Below, in pieces: positions 35,278 to 45,073 of a stretch of 64,000 nucleotides of DNA. Below the pieces are notes generated by a model, which was given only the letters and a program-made list of their open reading frames with translations, had not been told where the DNA came from and did not search any database. The position numbers were made by a program, and so were the translations under genes. Position 1 is the stretch's first letter. Each line of letters opens with the position of its first letter. This DNA comes from Rhizophlyctis rosea (lineage: Eukaryota; Chytridiomycota; Chytridiomycetes; Rhizophlyctidales; Rhizophlyctidaceae): contig JADGJC010000015.1 in assembly GCA_027596075.1 (NCBI GenBank), positions 69,158-133,157 on the forward strand, given 5' to 3'.

Positions 35278-35877
35278 GGAGTAGAGTCTCCAGGAAGGGT
35301 TAGTCGGATGCCGATTGATGTAGAAGAGCATAGCTTTTTGAAGGTTGGGCTGCCAGGTAGAAGAGCAGGAAAGCAAAACAGATATAGCAAGATCCCAGCA
35401 TTTGATTTACCTTTAGTGCGTGTCTCGCATTAGCGTTAGTTTAGGCTAGGGGTTGCGGTTCAGAAACGTGAAAGCAAGTAAATAAACCAGTTTCAAGTCA
35501 ATGAGCGGTGTCTTGCGGTCAGTTGTTGGTTGATCTTTTTGCAGAACATCACGACTGGACCCTAGGGTCCTGCCCATGTGTCGGATTCTGGCTACCTCAA
35601 GGCTCATACCGGTACACAGATTCTGGGCAAAGCCACAGTCCAGGGGTTTCCCACGGTCTGATCATTCAGTTTGTAACTTTCGGCGAGATCTCACAATTTG
35701 CTCGTCAACAGCAGAAGGAACAGTCATAACCGGGCCATAGCTCTACGTGCCATAGCGCCCGAGTTTCAACCACGATAACGGTTGTTTTTTTCGTGCTCGG
35801 TATGAAGTCAACACTGTAGCATATCAAGCATCTATTCCGTATCATCTCCTCCCAGTATAGCACCATCCGACGCGTGA
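35278..35877. other. Intergenic between copies 2 and 3
   Basis: No gene is seen. The 3' flank of copy 2 shares the word GTAGAAGAGCAGGA with the 3' flank of copy 3 (about 37195-37208), showing that the duplicated unit included flanking DNA. Confidence 0.4.
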
Positions 35878-37119
35878 GATGGTTCGACGCAGCAGCAGAC
35901 AGTGTCGCAACCCCCGGGAAACACATTCCGTCAAACATATATTTGGAGGGAAGTCTGGGTCCAAACGAAACGGAATGCCTGCTTCCTCCAAGCCTTCATC
36001 GCGATCCCAAACATCCTCACAGCAAGAACCGGGATGTGTTTGCCCTCAGAAAGAATCTCATCAAGCATCTCGTGGACCAAGGATTTCGCGTTTGTTTCTG
36101 GAACGAACCAGTTCTCGAGCACGATCCCGCTGACGAATACATGAACCCCACCGGCAAAGTCCGCCCACCCAAACTCTACCCAAAGGGACGACCCCTACCC
36201 CTGGAGGTTCGGTGCAAATTGACAGAGGATCAACATGACTCAAACTCGAATTCGGCTGTCACAAAAACAACAAAGGATTCAGACAAACGTCCGAACTGAT
36301 TCAACACCTCATGCAACACGGCTATCGAGTTCGTAACGCCTACGACGTCCGTCCTGCTGGAAAGGGTCACAACCCGATTGCTGACAATGATAGAATTGTC
36401 AATCCTCCCATCAACTTGGCGGAAGCGAACCCAACTCGTACGCCGTCCACCTCGACGCCGCCTCGCTCCTATTTTTCACCACCTGACAACGTCGAAAGCG
36501 ACGACAATGACGGAAAGGAGAAGGTTCTCGAAATTGTCGTCAACGTCGATAGAACGGGACCAGCGAAGGGAGTGAGTGGGGCCGGTACATTTGATTCAGG
36601 AACTTCGCCGTCTTCGCCTGGGAGGGAAGGACATCTTGCTCTGATGCCACATTCTCGCCAGACAACCAACAACCAACTATCCATAACTCGTTCCAAAGTA
36701 AGAACCCTACTCCCGGGACTCTTGCAAAACAACGAAAACGTCGTGCGTGTCACATCCGACCGTCTGACATCCCAAGAACGAGCCGACATCGAAGACCTTC
36801 TCAACGACAAGGAGCACATCCTCGACCGTGCCATCGCACACATCTTCATCAAAGAAACCCGCAGACTCAACGAAGAAGAACAAGACAAAGTCCGTGCCAG
36901 TCAGTTAGCGGAAACTGAACTCTTGGGGCGGAGATGCTGTTACGTGAGGAGGAGGGCAAGGTGGCGTTGCAGCAGAAACGGAAGGAGATTCTGGAAAGGA
37001 GGGTCGGGTGCTTGCAGACATTGGTGAAGGGGGAGGAAGACATCAGGAGGGGTTCGAAGGAGATAAGGGTGTTGAAGCGGAAGCATCAAGCGATTTCGAA
37101 TGCGGTTGATGAAGATTAG
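35878..37119 (+). pseudogene. Cys/His-repeat coiled-coil gene, copy 3, three frameshifts
   Basis: Third tandem copy. The ATG frame starts like copy 2 (MVRRSSRQCRNP). The family homology then moves to the frame of GKHIPSNIYLEGSLGPNETE, with CLLPPSLHRDPKHPHSKNR and NLIKHLVDQGFRV (repeat 1) and YMNPTGKVRPPKLYPKGR with CKLTEDQH (start of repeat 2). A second shift at about 36260 is needed for FRQTSELIQHLMQHGYRVRN. A third shift in a GGGG run near 36930 is needed to pass from VRASQLAE into EEEGKVALQQKRKEILERR. Three lesions make it a pseudogene. Conserved Cys and His positions survive in every repeat. Confidence 0.65.
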
Positions 37120-37388
37120 AGAGCGGAAATTTGATAGGATGTGACCTCTGGTGTTTCATGCAAAACGGTGTAGCTTTTCGGCCTCGATGCTTAGGTAGAA
37201 GAGCAGGAGGCACATCTGGCCGAGAATCCTCAGCAAATCATGTGAACTTTAGTCTTTTCCTCGTTAGTTAGTGGTAAATTAGGCTGGAAACTGTTGTACG
37301 AGAAAGTAAATAACAAAGCAGTTCTACGTGCACTTTGCCGGCCGATGGTATCATAGTTATGTCAATCCACCCCCGCCCAAGAAACTGC
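37120..37388. other. Short intergenic, convergent 3' flanks
   Basis: Contains the 3'-flank word shared with copy 2 and nothing else recognised. Confidence 0.4.
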
Positions 37389-38796
37389 CTACAATTTCTT
37401 TTTCTGCTTCTTCACCTCCTCCTTCAATCCCAGCACTGGCAGAATCCCGAATACCTGCACCTCCACGTCTTTCCGTTTTAGCGCTAGTGCGCGCATATAC
37501 TGGCAGAGAATTATACTGCCGTATGTGCCGTATGCTGTAAGGACATGCCACCTGTTGAAACACGGATGAGTTTGAGAGTTGAAAAGCGGTCCCTGATGGC
37601 TTGGCAGATGCCGTGGGATGTTACTGTACCATGCATGTAATTCCGCAACCTGTCAGCGGCAATGTGTTAAATTTTACATGCCGAGACCGTTACGCATCAA
37701 GACGACAACATACTACTCTCCAAGGATACCCCACCCTCTCCCTCCACGCCCGGAACGTATCGCAATGGAAGTTCTCGATGTTCCATAGCAAAAACCTGGT
37801 CGTCCGCAAAGATGCCAGTTTGAGCTTCTGCACATGTCCGACCCTTCTCAAAATCTGTCATACGCACCCAAACAAATAACTTCCCAAACTGACGACATAC
37901 AACGTCACTAGGGTCCTTCCCACCCCCGGCACGAGCTTACTGAGTCTTCTCATGTGAGCTATTGGGACGAGTGCGGTGATTGCTACGAGGATGGCGTAGG
38001 AGACTTGGTGGAAGACTGGGTCGCGGAGGTGGACGTACACGGCCGTGACGAAGATGGAGTAGAAGATCAGGGTGATGATCATGCTTCTTACGAACTTGTG
38101 TGGGGGGAACATTTGCAGGCTGGTGACATGTGTGAGCAGGAGGTGATGAGCGTCCGGTGAGAAGGCTGAGTAAATACTGGGACACTCACGTGCAAAAGAC
38201 CAGGATGCATGTTCCGTAAATCATGGGCAGCTCATCAGCCAGTTGCATTTCGTATGTTAGCGTCCCGTGGAACGCAAAGCTTCCTGTTCGACCATGCGCC
38301 TGCCCAGGTTGGTACACTCGCACGGCAATGACCCAATCCAATTTATGATTCGCAAGGCAAATCTCACCAGTTCCGACGACACCCATCATGAGGTACGAGT
38401 AGATGAAGCGTGTTTCGCTCTTGATGCGCCTTACGTTCCATATTCCGATGGCCGTCAGAATGTGGAAAATCAGGTTTGAGGTGGTGTTCCCTGTTGCGCG
38501 CGTGAGTGCTATTTTTGGACGTAAACAAAGAGCGGTTTGCAAGTAGTTTGAACGTACACCACTCTGCGATATAGTGTGAGATAAGGTAGTTCTCTTCGCA
38601 CCAATCCTTTGAATTGAGCAAGGGTACTCGGTCAGCAACAGAGAAGCCAGGATGAGGTCATTGTGTGGTCGAGTTACCAAGGTTGCTGTTACCGGCCTGT
38701 ACAGTGGTTCGTCAGCATTGAGCACTGGAAGAGGTCTTTTTGTGCTCAACGTTACCCCCAAAAGCCTTCAAAACCAGCGGGCTTTAGACCCGACAT
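37389..38796 (-). CDS. Alkaline ceramidase, 9 exons, 279 aa
   Basis: ER/Golgi membrane amidase that hydrolyses ceramide to sphingoid base and fatty acid (YPC1/YDC1/ACER family). Exons: 38796-38756, 38696-38678 (19 nt), 38606-38558, 38490-38368, 38283-38190, 38119-37868, 37795-37717, 37649-37630 (20 nt) and 37551-37389. The protein begins MSGLKPAGFEGFWGPVTATL, then DWCEENYLISHYIAEWWNTT. All known active-site residues are present. They are Ser79 and His83 (GSFAFHG), Asp94 (LADELPMIY), and His224 and His228 (LHAWWH) for zinc. Asp21, Trp22, Glu24, Asn26 and Glu35 fit the calcium site. Seven hydrophobic segments are expected. It ends in a lysine-rich tail (KKQKKKL), a plausible ER-retrieval signal. 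The last three functional residues depend on splicing in the 20-nt exon. The 5' end overlaps an antisense open frame. Confidence 0.93.
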
Positions 38797-39116
38797 CTTC
38801 ACTTGCGTGTATCAAGAGCAACAGAGATCGACAAGACGGTGGAACCAGGCTCGAAGAACGATTTTGTGGGTTAACGATGTTAGATCACAACGAAGTTTTG
38901 AACAGAAAGAGAGTGACGCGTGGGAAACGCGGAACGATGTGGTGCCGACAAAATCCAGGCGGCACAGCTTCGCTTGGTTTCCGACCTGTCAACAAACTTG
39001 GTCGCGTTCTGAATTGTCACGTCAAAAAGTACGCAGACACATCTTCCTTTCGAGCTGTTCCCATATCTTGCACAATACTGTGGCGCTTTCACGGTTCGCA
39101 AATTGCGGTGGTTAAG

Positions 39117-40402
39117 GTCCGCAAGCTGGTTACTGAGGGAGATATCACTTGGGCTGAAGCGAGGGAGATTACTTCGGTTCTTGGCGTGGGATATTGCTGG
39201 ATATGGGCAGTAAGTGAGTGCCACACAGACATACTTCTGGCGTACGCCGGCGACGTCCCTCTCAACGCGCTAGAATGGCCCCTTGAGAAGGCCGCGAGGA
39301 CGGGAGACCTTGCAACGCTGGAGACCTTGTAACGCTAGCATCGTGTGAGTTAGGAATGTCGGTGCGACATGGAGGGGATCTTTATGATCGGTCGGATCCT
39401 TCACAGATGTTGACCCGTGCCTTAGACAGGGCATCGTGGAAGGGGAATGATTCTGATGGAAGCACGAGCAGATGTTGATGCTGCGCAGGAAACTTGGGGG
39501 GAAATATCCAACTGCATTGAGCGAAGTCTTGCATTCCTCGAACTTCCGGTGGCTACCACATTTTGGACCATTGACGGATGCAACATGGCGCTAGCTGCAC
39601 AACAAGGCGATCTTGCAGAAGTGAAAACTATGTTCGAAGTTGGCGATGTGACATTTTCGGAGCACGACTTGGCTCTTTTGGTCGCTGCCAATGGTGGTCA
39701 GATTGATGTAGTTCGGGTCTTGCTAACGATTGGCCATGCGGATGCTGATTGTCATTATGATTGCCCGATCATCTGTGCAACAGAAAATGGTGATATTGAT
39801 ATGATGAAGTTACTTCTGGAGGCTGCAGCAGATCCTTCAGCCTGGAGCGGATATACTTGCTTGGATTGTGCGGTTAGCAGGAAGCGCGTGGATACGGTTG
39901 CTCTTTTACTGGAAGCCGGAGCACGGTTGGGATTCAAATTGGAGACTGCCATAGGTGTACCTAGTTACAGCATGGTGGATATGATGATGAGATGGGGGGA
40001 CATCAATGATGACGGGGGCATCCCTCCTTATTACAAAATGGTGGCTTTGGATCTTGCGCTTCGAAGGAGTGACCTACGATGCAGTTACTCTTGGATCATG
40101 GGACCGCATCCACCGACATGCACAGAAGCATTTGGGAAGAGTCAGCAAGGAGGGGTAGCGCGGAGGCAGTCAAGATGTTTCTGGAGGCTGGGGCGGATGT
40201 GCATTGGCATGGGCTGGGGCGGATGTGCATTGGCATAATGATGCTGCTCTCCAATCTACAGCGCAGGGTGGTCACAGGGCAGTTTAGCATAATTGTTGGA
40301 GGCAGGAGCTGAAACCTTCAACGATATAGCATTGTCGGTTGCTTTTCAGCATGGGCACATGGAAGTTGTTACTTTGATCTATGACTGGGGAGTTCTGAGG
40401 TG
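39117..40402 (+). pseudogene. Decayed ankyrin-repeat gene
   Basis: Ankyrin-like units are spread over three frames. The first, ALEWPLEKAARTGDLATLET, ends in a stop at 39332. The longest block starts near 39447 and includes ALAAQQGDLAEVKTMFEVGD, LLVAANGGQIDVVRVLL, CATENGDIDMMKLLLEAAAD and CAVSRKRVDTVALLLEAGA. A shift near 40075 leads to LRMQLLLDHGTA and SARRGSAEAVKMFLEAGADV. A 26-nt tandem duplication at 40186-40236 then shifts the frame again. A last unit, LSVAFQHGHMEVVTLIYDW, lies in yet another frame and ends at 40402. The repeats match the G-x-x-E/D-V-V-x-x-L-L pattern. No single frame can give a complete protein. Confidence 0.7.
40186..40236 (+). repeat. 26-bp tandem duplication
   Basis: GGCTGGGGCGGATGTGCATT starts at 40186 and again at 40212, so the period is 26 nt over almost two full units. 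Because 26 is not a multiple of 3, it shifts the ankyrin frame. Confidence 0.9.
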
Positions 40403-41044
40403 ATCGGGTTGGTTTGGCAGGGGTTTCTGCGTTGGAAGCAATTCCACGGTGTGCGAGGAAGCTAGTTGGTGATGTTGCTGGCCTGGTGTAGAAATACTTG
40501 CGTTTGATGTTGCTTCATGGCAGACTTAGCAATTTTGTTTACTAGATCATAGTGGTGATGCAGCACTGCAGCAGCAGCCGGGCGGCATAGTCAGAAGTTT
40601 AGCTTGCAAACATGTCGTTCAAAAGAATTTGAACCGCCTTCTTGTAATTTGGTCTGACGTTGTGTTTATGAATCTGGCTGCGTGGAAGAGGGCGGGCAGT
40701 CACACGTGTATCGTCATGGATTCGCGAACTCCTGCGCAACCAGATCCGTTTAGCGGGAAATAATGATATTATCGCCACCGTCTAAATCCGCCGAATATCC
40801 CGCTTGTGGTCTCGTCCTTTTGCTTCCGGGCCTGGAACCCTAAGTTAGGGGAGCTGAGCTTACGAAAGCAAACAAAATCTTGCACTTGACTCACTTGCAC
40901 AAGCCCCCAGCAGATCCCTGATGACGCGAGGGACCTATGAGCTCTATGACACTGTCTCCAATTCTTTCGTTGCACACAGACACTTTCCCAGTCCGTTTTC
41001 CATGCAGAAACACAAATAGAGCAGCTGCATAGTGTTGTTGCAAG
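40403..41044. other. Intergenic, upstream of CEP19
   Basis: No further ankyrin unit or gene is recognised. It must contain the promoter of the CEP19 homologue. Confidence 0.4.
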
Positions 41045-43902
41045 ATGAACTCCATACAAAATACCTTCAAGCCGGTGAATCCTACTCCCCACAAACTGGC
41101 GGTGCGGTACAGCCGTCCAGTGCTGGTTCTGTTCTACCGGGCAGAAGGCGATAGTAAGTCACGCTTCGTCAGTTGACATGATAAGTAATACTCATCAGTG
41201 GAATAATTTGTAGATAAGATCCGCCGTCGCACAATGCCGATACGCAACCTCAATGCCTCGCTGGATGAGATGGTGGAGGACTTGACGCGACGCCATGCCA
41301 AGTATTTGAAGAATATTAAGCATTCACAGGTGAGGTGCGGTGACATTGCTCTCACCCCTTTTTCCTTGACATGGGTCCTGACAATGATGCACGGGTGTCA
41401 CAGCTCGAGCGCCTCATCACACGCGTAAAAGCGGAGTCACGAATTCCACCTTCATTCGCTCTCAATTTTGCGAGCAGTCAGTCATCAAAATCAGAACTGC
41501 CACCTAGCAAACCACTACCCACCACAACTGCTCCACCAGTATCCATCCCTCAAGCATCCCCATCTGCTCCCATTATCCCAGTTACACCACCACGAAGCCT
41601 CGTTACGCCACCACCATATGTTCCACCGCCCAGGGTTGTGTCGTTTGCTTCGGCAGATTCCGAAGATGATGGGAGAAGTGATGATGAGATCGAAGAAAGT
41701 GAGAAACATACGAGAGGCGGACCGGTTCCACATGTTGATGGACGGATCAATTTGAACAAATTGGGGTGGGTAGTATGAATGTTTCGGTGTGATGTTGGCG
41801 AAGAGTCTGAGATACAGCTCGCAGGGATGAAGATCTTGCCAAAGTGAAGGAGGCAATGAATGAGCAGTTTGAGCGGAACAGAGTTGGGAAGGATGACCCA
41901 GAATTTCAGTATGATGTGAAGGTTGGTTGGCATTCACATTATGCATTCGTTTGGTATTCCAGGTTGTCAAATGTGAGACGAGACTAAGAGCATAAATCTT
42001 CCCGCGCAGAAATCGTTTGGACCACCTATAGAAGATAACGATTGGGACGAAGAATCCGATGATGGTAGTATCTTAGAGCCTGTCTCGAGACCACAACAAC
42101 CGGCATCGGCTGCCGCATCGACAGCAAATGCCATCCCTGACCATATACCTCCAGCACAACAACCCCTTCCTGCCCCAACAATACAACCCGCATCCAGTCT
42201 TACAGCGCCACGCGCTCTACCTCCCATGTCTTCTACTCCCCACACCCTAGCACCTTTGAACCCTCTTGCAAACCCACCCGCTCCCTCCAAAAGCCCAGAA
42301 AACGACAACAAACCTACACCACGAGATAGACTCTTCCAAGCTACAAGATTAGAAGATGCCCGCGATGATTCGCGTGGTTCAGCGGATCTCGGTTCGATTC
42401 TCGACTTGATGTCTGATGATGAGGACGCTGTTCCGCTTTCATCGCGTAGTGTGAAGGGGAGCACAAGCGACCTTAATCGAAATTTATCAGGGATACCTCG
42501 GAGCACATCGGGACTGCCACATGGGAATGAGGGAGGGAAGAAAGATGAGCTTAGTATATCGGAGGAGGAGGAGCATGGGGTTGGGAGTGAAGTTGAGGAT
42601 GCTTCGTATGGATCGTCGGATTCTGATGCTGAGAAGGAAGATGGGGCAAGGAGTGCACCATTTGGAGGGAAGATTGAAGCGAAACCAGCACTTCATGCGG
42701 CCAACACTGTTCCTGTTGTACTCAAGTCAGATGAAGGAGATGCCGATATGCAAAAGCTGCGAACCACAATCACACCGATGGTATCCCCAGCAACACCCAC
42801 GCCTGTTTCGACCACCATCCTGTCCCCTTCTTCACCCGCAAAACCCGATGAGCTGCAACAGCCTCACAATGAACCCCCTCAATCAGCCCATCCAGCAGCG
42901 CAAAAACCACCTGCCACAGCTCTCCGCCCTGGTGACGACGACATCATCGATGAGGATATTGACGAGGAGATCATAGCTGAACTAGATGGCTCCCAAAAAG
43001 ATGAGGAAGAGGACGATGATGACTTCTTTCGTCTGCCACCGAAACAATCCATCCATGAACCTCCTTCACCAACGGCCTCGCAGCAGGCCCAAACTCAGGT
43101 GACAGAGAGCGCCAGTCTCAAACAGCCAACCGATATGCTTGCAAGCCCACCTCGTGAAGCATCAACTGCAGCTTCTACGCATCTGAAAGCAGCATCCCCA
43201 GAGCCACCGCAGTCTAAGATAGCAACTGCTGAGGCACCACAAGCCAAGGTGGTCTCCGCGGAACCAGTATCACTATCCCGCTCCTCACTCCTCGGTGCCC
43301 TTCCGCCTCTCTCTGGAATGCCGAAGGCATTACCACCTCTTTCAGCGGCCGGTCAACTTGCGGCAGCATCCCATCCTGTCGACAAACCAACATCTCACCC
43401 TAACCCAGCTCCTCCTAAGGGCTCCCTCACCGGCACCCGCACATTCGGAGACCTTGAAAGCCCCAGCGCCAGCCAGTCAGATAGATCCAATGACGACGGA
43501 AAGGATCTGTTCAGTGACGACGACGACGTTGGGTCGCTGCTGGGGTCTGACGGCGATGATGGGGGGGAATACATGCCATCCAGTGGGTTAACAACACATG
43601 CACGGTTGGCTAAGGATGATAACAAAGCTTTGAAACCTCCAACATCTTTGACGCACCCTACACACCCACCTGCCGTTTCTCCTACCTCTCCTCTCTCCTC
43701 TTCTTCCAAAGCAGCTATTTCCCCACTTCCGTCTTCAAAAGCGGGACCCGAGCAGGACGATTATTCGGAAGATTTTGGTGCGGGAGATACGGCGTCGGAT
43801 GTGAGTGGTGGGGCGGGGAAGGGGAGGGAGTTTGATGATGAGGATATCGTGTTTTCGGATGATGGGTTTTCGGTTGATGCGGGAAGTGATGGAGGGTTTT
43901 GA
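41045..43902 (+). CDS. CEP19: CEP19 homologue with long acidic disordered extension, 5 exons, 858 aa
   Basis: In animals CEP19 sits at the mother centriole/basal body and recruits RABL2 to start intraflagellar-transport entry. Exons: 41045-41153, 41214-41329, 41404-41765, 41825-41921 and 42010-43902. Block 1 (residues about 24-80) reads RPVLVLFYRAEGDNKIRRRT, MPIRNLNAS, KYLKNIKHSQLERLI, matching the ILIYE...KIRQRIMPVRNF and YLEQVSLRQLEKL pattern of CEP19. Block 2 (about 190-245) reads NLNKLGDEDLAKVKEAMN, QFERNRVGKDDPEFQYDVK, and DNDWDEESDD, matching the DLNKL...LAKRK and KKDDPNFVYD end. A Pro/Ser linker splits the blocks. About 610 further residues are Ser/Pro/Asp/Glu-rich with acidic clusters and look disordered. 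Animal CEP19 is only about 165 residues, so the extension is unusual. It supports a flagellated fungus. Confidence 0.88.
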
Positions 43903-45073
43903 GACGGGCTTGGTGGGATCATGCCTCATAATTATGATAGTCGGGTGTGATGTAATCATATTTCGTTACGCAAGTCTTTGCCTTTTGCTGATTCGAGGCC
44001 ACTTTGCAATGACCCAATGGGGCCTGAAAGTCTGAAGCTGTATGAAGTCTGACGGGTGGACCCTGAAAATAGGAACATGAACCAGTTGAACCCTGGTGGA
44101 ACTCATCATGAATCACTCCAGTGGTGTAGTCACTCTGCATGGGCGAAGCTGGAGTCGACCCTGGTCGTTGCAACTGATGCCACCGCCCAAATTTCTATAA
44201 ATACCACCCCCTCCCCCAAAGACGGTGGACTCTGTAGTGTATCTCTTCTGTGAGTCGTGAGGCATGATTGTGTTCGCAGTGAGCGCACTGACTAGACTGA
44301 CCGGCAAACATCGTTGTTTCTGGTCACATCTCGCCAGACCGCCGTTACGCGTCAGACCTGGGGTGTTGCAATGGACAATGTGTTCCGGGTTGACTTACGC
44401 TCAACCGTTTTCTTCTTCACTTTCAAAGAATTGTCCTCCCATTAGGAGAAATGGATGTCAAAAATTCCCAGCCGCACCGAAATGCGTCTGAAGTGATTTT
44501 TGGATTTGCAGTTTTCAAAAAGCAATAACCTAGTCACCATTCACAGTATTCTGCTTTTTGTAATTTGATCGCCATCATCTGTCTCCTTCTCACCCATCAA
44601 GATGCTGAGTTATGCTGGCTTCTCGGCTGCTACTTTTCAAGGATGTGGCCACTCGTCAGCCTGCTATCCTTTTATGTGTGAGGTGGATCATCAGCTCACG
44701 CCAACCTGTGCAAACCGAGTATATACCTATTCTCGGATGGCGTTTGGCTTTCTTTTTCTCTGAAAGACGCATGGCGCATCGTTTCCTCAACACACGTATG
44801 TCAAACCGGTTTATCTAACATGTACTATCCATGGAGGAACATTGTGACGGGAAACATTGTGCATTTCTCTAGGTAACACAGCAGAGGTCAGTACATCGAA
44901 ACTGTCTACGCTTTCTGTGATTGGGTTGCGAGTTCAAAGTGTTTTATTATGCTCTACTGTCTTGACGAAGTCTCCTTCCATCATCCGAATGCCGTTTTGG
45001 CCGTTGCACTTTCTCGAACTTCCCAGAACAAAAGGGTCAAAAGCTTCTTAGCCCCTACCCCATCCAATACTCA
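43903..45073. other. Intergenic, about 1.2 kb
   Basis: Frames here are short and without motifs. A TATAAA-like word lies at about 44195-44202, but no gene was tied to it. Confidence 0.35.

Noticed and set aside
34065..37119. Frameshifts explained by sequencing error
   Set aside because: This cannot be excluded for single sites such as the GGGG run near 36930. But large neighbouring genes (kinesin, SGD1, TIR, CEP19, GH5) have no frame errors, while lesions cluster in the two duplicated families and the ankyrin relic.
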